NCBI GenBank assembly: GCA_027422505.1
Contig: JAPQWV010000365.1
Span: 372,001-436,000 of the forward strand
Length of the DNA stretch: 64,000 nt
From: Craterostigma plantagineum
Taxonomy: Eukaryota; Streptophyta; Magnoliopsida; Lamiales; Linderniaceae
Direction of reading: 5' to 3'
Each line of letters starts with the position of its first letter. Within the stretch, counting starts at the first letter, position 1. Both the position numbers and the translations under genes were made by a program. The notes under the pieces are model-generated. The model did not search any database and had not been told where the DNA came from. It saw nothing but the letters and a program-made list of their open reading frames with translations. Positions 43,942 to 55,542 of the stretch are shown here, piece by piece.

Positions 43942-44311
43942 GTTAACATATTCTCAAGGTCTATTATTATTGAGGGTCAATATTACCTGTGTACGTTTTT
44001 TTTTAATATAAATAGGTATATTGATTTACATATAACATATATGTGTTTTAGAATGTATAAATTAGGGGTGTTATACAATATGGTAGAGAACGATCGGGGG
44101 TTTCATTGCATGCACCAACGTTCTTTGCACTTAGGTTTGAATGAAAAGTTTGAAGTCATTAATGATGTCAGGACACAAGTCATACATATTTAATATATAT
44201 TTATAATTGGCATAAGTTCTCAAAGATACACGTTTGAATAGTCAGTCTGGAAATCGTGATAAGTACGGAAGAAAAATCAAACAATTTGTATAACTGCAGG
44301 AAGCATAAATT

Positions 44312-44483
44312 TGTTGTATTGTATTCATTATTTATAAATGGATATTTATATCGTGGTAGTACTTCTTTCCTTTGTGTAGGTTGGGTTGACTTGACTATAG
44401 AAGGAAAGATTGTGTATTGTATTGTATCCCTGATTTTCGAATATAGAAGTAACTGCTGGGAAAAATCTCCCGCCAATCTTATC
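44312..44483 (+). repeat. Second copy of the 42701-42896 flank
   Basis: Near-identical to the 3' flank of the membrane-protein gene, here located behind the orphan F3H exon with no gene body before it. Helps define how this region was assembled. Confidence 0.85.
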
Positions 44484-47128
44484 TTATATCTTAATAAAAA
44501 ACGTGTAGGTTTCCTTTCATTTCGACACGTGGCATATTAAGTTTAATAAAAAATAAAATAAAAAAGTTTGCCCACGTTCAAACCACCACCCTCTACAGCA
44601 GCGCACAATAAAATGGTTTCAAAATTGGAAAAGCATACGGAACTCTCAATGCTTCCACACCAAGCCACTACAGGTATCCCTTACATCAAGCCGGGGGAGA
44701 GGAATCGAAAAGAGAAAAGACGACGAACGTGATGTTGCCGCTGCTTTCACCGAGCCTTCATAACGTTTTATGTATAGGTTAGAAAATGATAAGAATTGCT
44801 CACAATCACCATGAAGTTTTCTTGCGTGGTAAATCGCAATACATTAATTGCTTCAAATCATTGGGGGAAATCATGGCTATTCAATTTGAAATTTATGCAG
44901 TAATGGGGACACCATCAAAGACTTTTGTGGATTGTTTGCGGGGTCAATTGATTTATGATTTTTGCTTCCTTTCTTGCACTGTACCTTAATGTTGAGATTA
45001 CGATAACACTGAATAAATGAATGTAATTCTATTGATATTGGGATCTCATTTTTTACAGTACAGTGGTGTTATTGGCTTCATAATGCTGTCAAAAGGTAAT
45101 GTAGACGCTCGTAGTTATTAAACTATGATATTGGTTGATTTGACATTGGTCCATTAATCACCTTATCTTTGCCATCTTTGGATATCTTGATTGACCGTGT
45201 TTCTTTTTGTTTTAGCTGGAGCCTACGTACTTAGTGATGCTTTAAATATATGTTTTTACTTGTGCTGAAGTTATTTAACTGATCCCGTAAGACCCATGCA
45301 TGCATACTAGCTCGGTTGATCTGTTTCCTTTTTATTTTACATTTTTTTTAGTTTGATGTCCCAACATGTACATTAATAAACCATCTACCGTAACTCGGCA
45401 CTTATATTTACTTCTACGCTATCAGTTTAGTTTAGGAAACATGGATCATTTTCAAATCTATTTTAATCAGAAATCAAAGGTTGCCTTGCACGGTGCGTTC
45501 CTGGTGCATGCAAGGCCATACTTGGTGATGGTTCATCAATGACCACCACATGCTTTCGGTATGAATGCCATATCCATTTTTATACGTTGTTTGGTAATGT
45601 ATTACATTTTCTGTCATGTCAAAATAATAGATTTTTCTCAACCCATTTAAATATCTTCCGACGATACTCATTGCTACTACACGACAGTTCCACGTTACGA
45701 GAAAGAGATTCGTGTCTGATTATCATATGTTTCATATATTACAGTTTACGGGTAAACGTTTTGACTCTTTCTTTCCATACGCTCAGTCGGGTGTGTTAGA
45801 AGTTGAGGGTTCCATCCTAAAACCAATTGGTGTTAGGTGGAGAGGCCTCTTGATTTATATACTGAGCCGGATGATACTAATTTCCCGATGTGGGACAGAA
45901 ATTCTCAACAGGGTGGAACGCTTACCAAATTTGGATTGCCTTAGGGTGACGGAACATCGACAAATTGATTGTATTATTTTATACCTTTTATAATATTTTT
46001 CCCTTTCTATAAGCATTTGATGATTTTTGTGTGTAGGAATATTAATCCAAAGGAACGACTAATTTCAAGATTGTCATTCTCATCGAGGAGTGTGCCGAGA
46101 AGCGCAAAGAGGTCATTGCTCAAATACTTACCGGTGTAGTTGCTCGACAGTATTTTTGTTTCATTATACATATATATATATCATTTTTTTCACACAGCTC
46201 GATATCATGTCTCCTATGTAAAATGTTCAGTTATTTTATTAGTGATGTTGTTGCTCCTCTTTCTTGGTTTAGGAATGAAATGCTTTACATTTTTTATTAT
46301 TAGAGTAAAGAAGAGGAAGATGGAGGATGGTAATTACTCTTTTTGAGTAGATACGAAGATTTGATTCTTACAAAGGTGGTGTGAATCAGTCTTTTGTGTT
46401 TTCGCTTTTTTTTTTTCCTGAAAATATTTACTACTTCTGTATAGAATTCTTTGGTGTTATTGTGAGATGAAGATTGTAAATTTGGATCAAATAGAAAATA
46501 GCAAAATCTGTTCTTATGATGACTGATATATTTCGTTTCACTGTTAACATGCTTCTGCTTTTGTCGCATGAATATTCTCCTGTGGTCGAATCTTTTGCTG
46601 AATGTTTCTATTCTCTGACGTGGTATTGACTATCAACATACTGGCCAGTTCCTTTTACAAGGCCATCACTCTTTAGTGCTTCAATAGATCAAAGCAAAGA
46701 ACGATACGAGACAACATACTTTACTATAATTGCGAGGGAATCCCACTTTTCTTATACAAGACTTGGAAAAATATCTTATTTTGGCGTAAGTTCAATGTGA
46801 TTAGTGTGATTTCGATGGCTACGGAACTTCAAAAACATCAAGGGTCTTCCCTTCGATATTGAATTACACTAAGAATTTGTTGTTTAAGGTTTCACTTATA
46901 TTGAACTAAATATCATTTCACATCGACACGTATCATCATCTCAGTAACTAGCGCACATTGATTCAAATCCTAACATCTCTTTCAAATTCATAAACTTGAT
47001 GTTCACAAAATGCTTTAAAATATTACACTTTGTAGGTTATAAAATAATATTTTGAGATACATAATCAAGTTATCTTACTATTGTGATATAGACTAAGACC
47101 CGTGCAATGCACCGGCAAAAAAAACTAG
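44482..47128 (+). mobile_element. Helitron-like element, about 2.65 kb, with captured exon-like pieces
   Basis: Starts TCTTATATCTTAATAAAAAACG after a host A and carries CGACACGTGGCA in the 5' region. Ends CTAG before T, with hairpin CCCGTGCAATGCACCGG (47099-47115) ten bases upstream. No Rep/helicase gene is present. Internal segments with splice-like borders include 45060-45094 (VIGFIMLSK), a piece after a TTTTAG acceptor near 45218 (GAYVLSDALN), a longer open stretch near 45746-45964 and 46063-46134 (IVILIEECAEKRKEVIAQIL). I do not recognise the source genes. The 5' boundary is less certain than the 3' one. Confidence 0.45.
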
Positions 47129-47361
47129 TTAGTATTAAATTAGCAGTTTATATGTTCATCAAATTATGTTGTGACTTGTTTGTTATCAATATTTCAACCA
47201 CCATTTCTCTGATGTATGTTTTCTTGTTCATTTTTATTTTTCTCAAATTGTATATATTTACTTGCGCGTCTTCCTCAGTTCAATTTGAAGTCCTACAAGG
47301 TCAGGTGTGTCCGTACTTCACAGAAGAAAGCAGCTCAAATCGCAGCCCAATTGGAGCAGAA

Positions 47362-48567
47362 TTGGATCGAATAGACGTCGCGAAGGAGCTTGCTTTTCGG
47401 GTCGGGTTTACCGGACACAGCGGCCATCTCCGAATCGAACCACTCCCGCCCGTTCAAAGCCAAAACCCTATCGATTCTGTCCCAGATTTCGTGTTAGTAA
47501 CTAGTAAGTGCTGTTCTATGTTCAGTCTCGTTTAATTTTCTCGACGGTGTAAATTAGTCGTCAAATTTTGAACGATAGTAGTAAGGGTGGTCTTGTGCCT
47601 CAGCTATCTGTTTATGTGAAGCTCTAATCACCTTTTTTTCCATTCCATTCCATTCGATGCATCTGCTTTTGTGGATTTTAGGCCAATGTACAGCACAATT
47701 TTTTCATTAGTCAGTGACCCTAGACCTGTTTCTGGGAGATGGTCACTGTTGCAAGCATTATTAAAGAGTTAATTTTATTTTTTTATTTTTTTATTTTTTT
47801 TTTTTTTTTATGTTGCGGCAAATTTTCTTCATCTTCATTTCTTATGAATTGGTTTCATTGGTGTATGGTATCGATTTTTCACTTATATCCTCTGTGATGA
47901 TGGATTCGACATGTTATTGTGCTTTGCAGCCACCGGCATTTCCCGGGGGAACACCAGAATCAATATCTGAATATATTAGAGAGACATATTTGAACTCAAG
48001 ATTGGATGAAGATGTTTTTTCTCCGCAAAATTGTGGTAAACAATGGGATTTTGACTGGTTCGACAGGGCCGAAATTCAGTTGGAACTATCTCTTCCGCGT
48101 TCAATGGTTGTCCCGTGCTGGGAAATGCCTTTTAGGAGGAAAATAGAAGAATCTAAGAGGTGGGAGCCCGAGTCAGTCGAGGTATGTAATGTCGCCAAAT
48201 GCATGTCATTAGTTGTTTTCTTTATACGTGATATTTTATTGCGATTTAGCTATGGGCAGCAGTGAGTGATATCTCCCCTTCTTCAATCTCATAAAAGCGT
48301 GCTTTTTGAGTCATTTGAGACGTGAAGTTTGATGTTCATATCTCAGGCAAGATTAGCTGTTTGGTAACTCATTTTTTTGTTTATTCCTTTAAAAGGAGGA
48401 TATATCAAAATTGACAGTTGAAGCAGTTCTGGTGCTTTGCCACGCATTGCTGGACCTGCTAAGGATTTTGTTAGAGGAAGTATCAACAATCGTCCTTTCC
48501 TACCAGGTGGACTCAGTAACATTGACTCTTTGGAGAAGGTATTTCCTGATAGTGCTTGCAATGGTGA
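47362..48567 (+). pseudogene. SKI2: Truncated SKI2 pseudogene (exons 1-3 only)
   Basis: Copy of the 5' end of the SKI2 gene at 56502. Exon 1 equivalent 47362-47496 encodes [20 protein letters not shown], but its start codon is TTG where the intact gene has ATG. Exon 2 equivalent 47930-48181 is open and near-identical ([20 protein letters not shown]). Exon 3 equivalent from 48396 has lost four bases near 48424 (intact gene: GAAGCTAGCAGT; here GAAGCAGT), shifting the frame. It stops at 48567, in the middle of exon 3, where TFIIA sequence begins. Promoter-side similarity extends upstream to about 47220. No helicase motif is present, so it cannot make SKI2. Confidence 0.92.
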
Positions 48568-48570
48568 AGT

Positions 48571-48613
48571 GTTTTTTGAAAGATATACAACTACCAAGAA
48601 GTTGTGAACGAGG
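48571..48613 (+). pseudogene. Fragment of TFIIA intron 7/exon 8 at a duplication junction
   Basis: Forty-two bases match 31398-31439, from the acceptor side (GTTTTTTGAAAG, one extra T) through ATATACAACTACCAAGAAGT to GAACGAGG. It adjoins the broken SKI2 exon 3 with three filler bases. Sequence 48614-48916 after it is AT-rich with an (ATA)n run and was not recognised. Confidence 0.88.
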
Positions 48614-48916
48614 GCTCTTTTGTTTTTTTGTTTCTTGAAAACGCGTGAAAACATTGGTATATTTTTCCCAAGATTACTTTTGTCCAACAGAGACTCTAAA
48701 TTAAATAATAATGATAATAATAATAATAATAAAACTTTGGGTACCAAGGTAATATTGACACCAACTTCCAGGTCGAAAAAATTATAAATAGATGGCATGG
48801 TTTCAAATCAAATCTCAAAGACACAAAAGTATCTATCAACTCTCACAAACCATTGCATTTTCCATCACTCAGCAGCGCTATATGTAGAGTAGCAACGGAG
48901 ATAAGTAAGCTTTTTC

Positions 48917-49092
48917 ATGGCATCATCAACGGAAACAAATGGCCTGAGATCGTCCGGCGAAATCAACCCTGTCATCGAACAAAACGCAGCACCAACCGAT
49001 CGCCTCCGCCGCCATCTTCAGACTACCATTAGGCGTCGTACTTGGGCAATACTTCCAAGATATACTACTACTACTACTAATAATACTACAAG
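48917..49092 (+). pseudogene. Solo exon 1 of the small membrane-protein family (copy 3)
   Basis: ATG 48917 opens a 58-codon exon (MASSTETNGLRSSGEINPVI, ending in a Thr-rich run) with the same phase-2 donor as the intact copies (ACAAG then GTAATA). No exon 2 follows: after about 100 bp of intron and a hAT fragment the sequence becomes the partial CRR2 copy. Confidence 0.75.
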
Positions 49093-49310
49093 GTAATAAC
49101 AGACCCCAATGATATCTTTAATTATTTCGTAAATAGCAGAGATATAGAGAGAGCATAGCTGTTATGTTATTCCTCATCCCCTCCCACTACTAGAGCTGCC
49201 GTCAAAACGGGCCTTCCGGGCCTATGAGGCCACTGGCGACCCGCTCGCCTTAAACCCAAAAGAAAAACTTAAAAATGAAGAAGAGAAACACAAATCCAGG
49301 TAGGGAAATG

Positions 49311-50605
49311 AGGAATGAAAGCAGCGATGTGTGTTCTAATTCTGTCACCGTGGTCAGCATGCTTCAGGCCTGTGCTGCACTATCTGCTCTAGAGCAAGGG
49401 AAACTGATCCATGGATACATACTCAGGAAAGGCCTCGATACGATTTTACCTGTAATGAGCGCCCTCGTCACCATGTACGGTAGATCTCAGACGAGCTAAG
49501 AACGTTTTCGATCAGATGAAGAAGAGAGACAACGTATCCTGGAACTCCTTGATCTCAAGCTACGCAGTCCACGGTTTGGGACAAAAAGCACTCGACCTCT
49601 TCGAAGAGATGGTGAATCTTGGAATGTCCCCTAGCCCGATAACATTCGTGAGCATCTTGGGAGCTTGTAGCCACTCGGGCCTCGTCGAAGAGGGAAAACT
49701 GCTCTTCGAATCGATGGTCGAAGAACACAAAATCCAACCCACCAAGGAGCACCACGCTTCCATGGTCGACCTTCTAGGCAGAGCCAATCGTTTAGAAGAA
49801 GCAGCCAAGATCATACTAGACATGAGAGACGAGCCAGCGCCTGAAATTTGGAGATCTCTCTTGGGCTCGTGCAGAATTCACTGCAACGTTAGGCTCGCCG
49901 AAATGGCAAGCAAGAGCCTATTCGAGCTCGAGCCAAGAAACGCTGGCAACTACGTTCTACTCGCTGATATATACGCAGAGGCAAAGATGTGGGACGAGGT
50001 TAAGAAGGTGAAGAAGCTTCTAGAAGACAGAGGCCTTCGAAAGGTACCCGGCGTTTGCTGGATTGAGATCCAGAGAAGAATCTATTCCCTCAAATCTGTC
50101 GATGAGATGAATCCACAGATAGAGCAAGTGCACGCGCTACTGATGAACAGTTCGAGGGAAATGATGGATCGAGGAATTGTGCCCGAGACTAAACACGTGT
50201 TGTACGATGTCGAGGCTGAAGAGAAGGGTAAGATACTGTTGGGTCATAGTGAGAAGTTGGCGGTTGGTTTTGGGCTGATTAATAGCAGTAAAGGGGAGAC
50301 CATTAGGACATCCAAGAATCTGAGGTTGTGCGAAGATTGCCATACTTTTACTGAGTTTGTGTCGAGTTTTACGGGCATGGAGGTTTTGGTTCGAGATATC
50401 AATCGGTACCATCATTTTAAGGACGGGGAATGTTCTTGCAGGGATTACTGGTAAAATATGCGTGCGAAATAACTTTGTCGTTCTTGAGAAAGAAACCATT
50501 CTGTGCATAGTTATCTATACCGCATGAATAGGATTGGTAAACGCCGAGTTTTGGGACAGAGTTCGACGACCTTGGAACTTATGATGGCAGCAAATTAGTT
50601 GCACA
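49311..50605 (+). pseudogene. CRR2: 5'-truncated CRR2 pseudogene
   Basis: Near-identical to CRR2 from the codons for SSDVCSNSVTVVS (about residue 265 of the intact protein) to the DYW end at 50454, and on into the 3' flank to about 50605. The first 260 codons are missing. An eight-base deletion after 49483 shifts the frame within MYGRCGDLRRAK, leaving two open frames (to 49499 and from 49516). The long second frame still encodes the E and DYW domains, including CEDCHTF and CSCRDYW. It has no transit peptide. Confidence 0.93.
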
Positions 50606-51171
50606 GATGATATGAACAAGTCTTGATACTATATTTTTCTTTACGGCGACCTTTGAAACAAGATGGCTGCAACGTACCATTCCTAGTAGAGCCTGCTATA
50701 AATAAAAGGTCTGGCATAATAATACAGAGAATTCAAGATAAATAAACGGAAGTGCTTGGCCAAGATTGTATGTCCAACCAATATAATTAATATAAAATTG
50801 CGAAAACACCCGCAATCATCCAAATCATAAAATCATGGTTATTTCATGCGATTTAAATGATAAAAATAAATAACAGTAATTTATTCCAAATTTCATGACG
50901 ATAAAATTGATATCCTATAATTTTGATATTCATAAGAATAATTATTTTTGTAAACTATACGTTGATGAGATAAAAATGTTACTTTTGAAATTTTACCAAT
51001 AATACAAAGATAAATTTTTGTTAACTTGGAAACTGAACAAAATAGTATTAACATATGATGTTGTTAATATTACAAAGTGAACATATAACTCTGTATAAAT
51101 GCCAAGATTATAATCTAGAGATAATTTGTGTGACATATTCTTATATGGACAACTAAACGCAACCCAAACCT

Positions 51172-52114
51172 CATCGTGAATCAAGACGCTCTCTCTCTCT
51201 AAAACGCTCCGTCCTCTCTCTTCTTTGAAAACCCTAGTAACTCGTCCCAGCCGCCCCCATCACTGGTCCGCTCTTCATCACCACCACCTCTCCCCAACCT
51301 AAAATTACCACCGACTAGCAGCTCTCTTGCAGGCGCCAACACCGTGCTCCCCGTCCTCTAGTGTGAGGACGGGGAGCGACACAATTTTTATTTTATTTTT
51401 TATGTCCTTTTTCTTTTTTTTCCCCTTTCTTTTTGCCTTGCCGCCACCGCCGCCGCTAGCCGCCTGTCTCGCCGTCACTGCCTCACCACCACCGCCTCCT
51501 CTACTGCTCGCCGCAGCCACAGCCGTTCCGCCGCCACCGCCTTCGCTGCTGCTCGCAGCAGCCGCTGGGGTTCCGGCGCCACCGCCGTTCCGCCGCCACC
51601 GCCTCCGACCTTCCCCACACCAGCATCTTCGTCGGCCTCCCCGTCGCCCACATCAGCCGGCCTCACTGTCGCCCACCTCTGCCGACCGCCCCGCAGCCCC
51701 CTCTGCCGTCCCATCCTCGAGTTTCCCCGCTGTGGGATTTCGTTTCTCCCGACTCAGAGTCGGGAGCCTTTTCTCCCTCGTGGAGCCATCAGTCCGATGA
51801 AGACAAAACCCAGAAGTCGAAGACCAGATTAAAGTGGAGAGTATCGTAGATTTAGCCTAATCGCTTTTTCTGTTATAGGTTCTTTAGTTCCTAGTTTTAG
51901 ATAATGGTGTTCTGTTTTATGTCGGTTTTTGTCCTTTGTGGACCCTTTTCTCCCCATGTGGGAGTGTTTGTTTACCTTTGTGGGATTGTTTGGTGCTCTT
52001 TTGTGAGCCTCTGTTCTCCCGGTTGATGATGTACCGGTGAGACCCCTTGGGCTATTTAGTCATGTAACTTTGTTATTAATGAAAGCTATCGTTTCGGGAA
52101 AAAAAAAAAAAAAA
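51172..52114 (+). mobile_element. Poly(A)-tailed retroposon (LINE-derived or retrocopy), about 943 bp
   Basis: A perfect direct repeat of about 17 bp (AAACGCAACCCAAACCT) lies at 51155-51171 and 52115-52131, and the insert ends in about 18 A's. This is the signature of LINE-type reverse transcription. The 5' part is a CT run and a Pro/Ala-codon-rich GC stretch. The 3' part is T/G-rich and ends AATGAAAGCTATCGTTTCGGG before the A's. A 157-residue frame (51327-51800) is low-complexity, and no reverse transcriptase is present. It may be a non-autonomous LINE derivative. Confidence 0.85.
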
Positions 52115-52356
52115 AAACGCAACCCAAACCTAGCCTTAGTTGATTGGATATGGTAACATAAATCACTTTTTATCAGTATTAATATTGGTCACTTCCAAAA
52201 TGTTTATTTGGATAAAGCCCGAGATAAATCACGGCCCGTTGCTATAAACAATCAAGCCCAGTATAACTTAACCAATGGTTCAGGCCTAGAAAATTTATCC
52301 AACTCATCTACTAAATAGCAGCAGCTAAACAGATAGAACGGTGATAGCCGTGACTA

Positions 52357-52519
52357 ACCAAGATTTCGATCGGTTAGCAAGCGAAAGAACCAGCAAATCG
52401 GAGAAATCCGACGACTTGAGCTGCTGACGGAAAAAATCTCCGAAGAACGATTTCGCTGTAATTCTCGAGCTGCCGGAAAAACCAGGTCGCTTCGCCTCTT
52501 CACCGCCAAACGGATCCAT
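52357..52519 (-). other. Possible orphan first exon, function unknown
   Basis: The minus-strand ATG at 52519 opens a codon-like frame (MDPFGGEEAKRPGFSGSSRI, then KSFFGDFFRQQLKSSDFSDL) ending at a possible donor (AAATCTTG then GTTAGT) near 52357. Composition is coding-like, but no second exon is visible because the retroposon lies downstream, and I do not recognise the protein. Confidence 0.35.
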
Positions 52520-52539
52520 CTTTCAAACCTGACTGTAAG

Positions 52540-54364
52540 AGGTTGTGTTTAATCTGTCTAGATGGGGCTGATTTGGTTCGGATAATTAGGATATCAGGTT
52601 GGGCGGTTTCGTGTCGGGCATTCGATATGGGTTCAATCTGTCTAAGTGGGTTTAGTCAATTGTCCGCAAGAAGTGAGCTTGCAAGGTTTTTGCTACAAAT
52701 CCAAGGTTTTTGCTGCAGATTTGTTGAAGGCGGAGCGGACATGGGCGATTTGGTGAAGGTCGGACCAATGATGTCAGAACTAAGAGTACGATTATCAACA
52801 ACCTTCACAACTGGTTTTGGAAATAAAATATTAATTTCTCTCACATTCACATACGCAACCTGCACATCAACTCGACCTAAACAATTTTCACTTTTATCAA
52901 CAACCCAACATAACTCATACTAGGTATATTGTATAATTATTTTTTATAGTATTTGAATGTGTGAAAAATATATTACACTATATATTATAAATTTAGATAC
53001 TTTGGTCATTGGAGAAAAAAATAATATGAATATGATATATTATAGAATTTCATAGAGAAATAGATGATTCAGAATGTATCAATATTAGTCTCTATTTATA
53101 GAGAAAAAATAATACAATTTTAATATATAATTGAATATATCATAAAAATTCATTAAAAGTATATAAAGCTGTTTATCGAAACTGTGCACCGGTTGTGAAC
53201 CATGTTGGTTCACCGATCGATTGTGGGAAATTGTTGTTTTTTTACTTATTTTAATTCCTTCTATTACAAACGGTATTGGGTGTCATTGATAGACATAGTC
53301 TTAATACATAGTAAGAAAATGGTGAGGGGATGTTGGAGATAAGCCCGATAAGTGATGATGTAAATTTACATATTGATGATGAGATTCATTGATGTCAACT
53401 GAACCGCTATCAAAAACTTGTACGGGTCAACATCATTATCAGGAGAAACAAAAAAGGGTATCAAGCAAGGTAGACTCTTTTTCACGCTCATGTGCCCGTG
53501 GGAGGAGACTTCTTCTGAGATTATTATCGCATGATGGGGGTTTTCTTATCTGATAATTTCTGAGCTCTTTTATTATTGCACTTTTATAGTATATACTCTT
53601 GCACGTTATTTTTTCTTTTGTATATTTTCATCGTCAAAACTTATATTTTTCTAAATTTAAAGTGACATAAAACGGGTATCTACACATATGAATAAAAGTT
53701 TACTGATCAGTATCTATGTCAGAAATTTTTACAGATAGTTACCCGATTTAATTTGGGCTTTTTAAATAAAATAAAGCAATTTTATTCAAAATTTAATAAA
53801 ATGGGATTATTTTGCCCGAAATTAATAAAATAGGGCAAAACGCATCCATTAAATGTGACGTCGCGGCTATTAGCCGCGACGATGATGTGGCACATCAACA
53901 AGTAATATTTTTTTTTAATTTTTTCTATGTGCGTCGCACCCATTAGGGGCGACGATAGCTTTTTCTTTTTTATTGTTTTTATTTTAATTTATTTTATATT
54001 TATTATTTATATAATCCACCAATTTCATAAAACCACCAATTATATTTAAACTTTAGTATCTCAATCCTTTCCAGATAGTCATAGTACATCACCACCAACA
54101 CGTGCCCTTACTCTATTGGCGCCTCACTATTGAATTTTGACGCCGAGGAGGCAGCACCCTTTGAATTTGAAAGCGACATTGGGACGATCTAGGATATTCA
54201 CCAGGGGGCAAAACCGTAAAATTAAAATAACGACATGGACATTGCACTCGGCTTTTGTCATTAAGTTGGCTCGGCTCTATAAACTAACGAACGTACGTGG
54301 GTTAGCTTAAAAGAGATGCACGCATAAGATACATAATACTCTCGGTAAAAACACAAAGAGCTTC
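52540..54364. other. Intergenic DNA without recognised genes
   Basis: AT-rich, with scattered short frames and no splice-linked coding signal. The stretch 53860-53960 contains GGCTATTAGCCGCGACGATG and a similar GTGCGTCGC/GGGGCGACG block that may be transposon remains. Confidence 0.45.
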
Positions 54365-55149
54365 ATGGAAGCAACGGAAACAAATGGTCACAGATCGTCC
54401 GACGAAATTACTGAGGCGACGGCGACCAACCCTCTCGTCGTCCAACAAGCTGGACAAAGTGCTGCTGCAGCAACCGATCGCCGACGTCTTCATATTGTGA
54501 GCGCATGGCGCACACCACCAACAATGAGGTGGTAATGACGACCCAATTTTATTACCCCTCTTGTTGAACTTCCTTTAGCCGGAAAACCCACCGCCGACCC
54601 GACCCGACCCGACCCGCCTCTGGCATTGAAATTCTTTTTTTTTTTTGCAGGGAGGAGGAAGACGTCTACTTGGCACACGTCGTTCTCAATAACGCACACC
54701 AACCTCTGCTCGCGTTTCTAGTACTCAAGTATCAGCAATCGCCGCACGCCTTCTTCGGAGAAAAAATCGCACCTTTGTGCTGCTACCTGACGAGCATCTT
54801 TCTATACTGTGCCGCCGAATACGCGAGCGGTGCTCGAGGCCTTCGCCTGCTTAGCACCCTTTTCGCAACACCGCTGGTGATTCTTCAGACCATATCTCTG
54901 TCCGCCATGCTTTTTACAAGAAACTTGCCTGGTAAAATTTGGGTACTCACGGCCGTGCTAGTATTAGCCTGGCCCATTGCTGCTATGATGCTCGGAAAAA
55001 TCATGGGAAGCTGCAAAATAGTTCTTGAGAGACTGGTCTGGCCATTTGCTGCTTGGATATTGGGAAAAATGAAAGAAAAGGGCGAATCAGCTCTTGCGAA
55101 GATGGCTTTTTGGGAAAATGGACGCAAGCAACTCGATGGATCCGTGTGA
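54365..55149 (+). CDS. Unrecognised small membrane protein (family copy 2), 221 aa, 2 exons
   Basis: Paralogue of the gene at 41184. Exons 54365-54531 and 54651-55149 join at phase 2 (TG then G) into 222 codons, exactly as in copy 1. The N-terminus MEATETNGHRSSDEITEATA is polar. The core shares QPLLAFLVLKYQ, KIAPLCCYLTSIFLYCAAEY and FATP with copy 1. Hydrophobic stretches follow (TISLSAMLF; IWVLTAVLVLAWPIAAMMLG). The block ending in LGKIMG is then repeated as PFAAWILGKMKEKGESAL, giving one more possible membrane pass than copy 1. Role unknown. The preceding intron carries a (CCCGA)n run (54596-54616). Conservation of frame and splice sites despite clear amino-acid divergence suggests selection. 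Confidence 0.7.
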
Positions 55150-55542
55150 ATGATTTTGCTTTCGGCTTACAAGGAATTGTTGGTTATGAATATATTTGTA
55201 TTGATTTGGAGTTTTGGTTTTCTTTTTTCTTGTGCTCTTTCTTGCTTTTAATGTTGTAACTTGTTGCCCAAATCTTGAGCGATGAGTGAGTGAATTAATA
55301 AACATAAATAAATTTTGTAACTTGTTATTGTTAGACATACTATTGAGGATTGTCTGTCGACTTCATACTTTGTCCATTGCTCTGTTAATTCTCAGTAGAC
55401 GGAATCGTGATGGGTTTCAAATTTTTATGGTGAAAATTTGAGATTTTTGGGAATACAAAGAAAAAAGAAAAATACAATTGTTAAAGTACAAACTACACTT
55501 GGAATGGAAGAATCCACAATTCATCATGAAAATCTCAATATA

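Noticed and set aside
51327..51800. 157-residue proline/alanine-rich ORF in the retroposon
   Set aside because: Low-complexity translation of a GC-rich leader; no domain, and the element looks non-coding.
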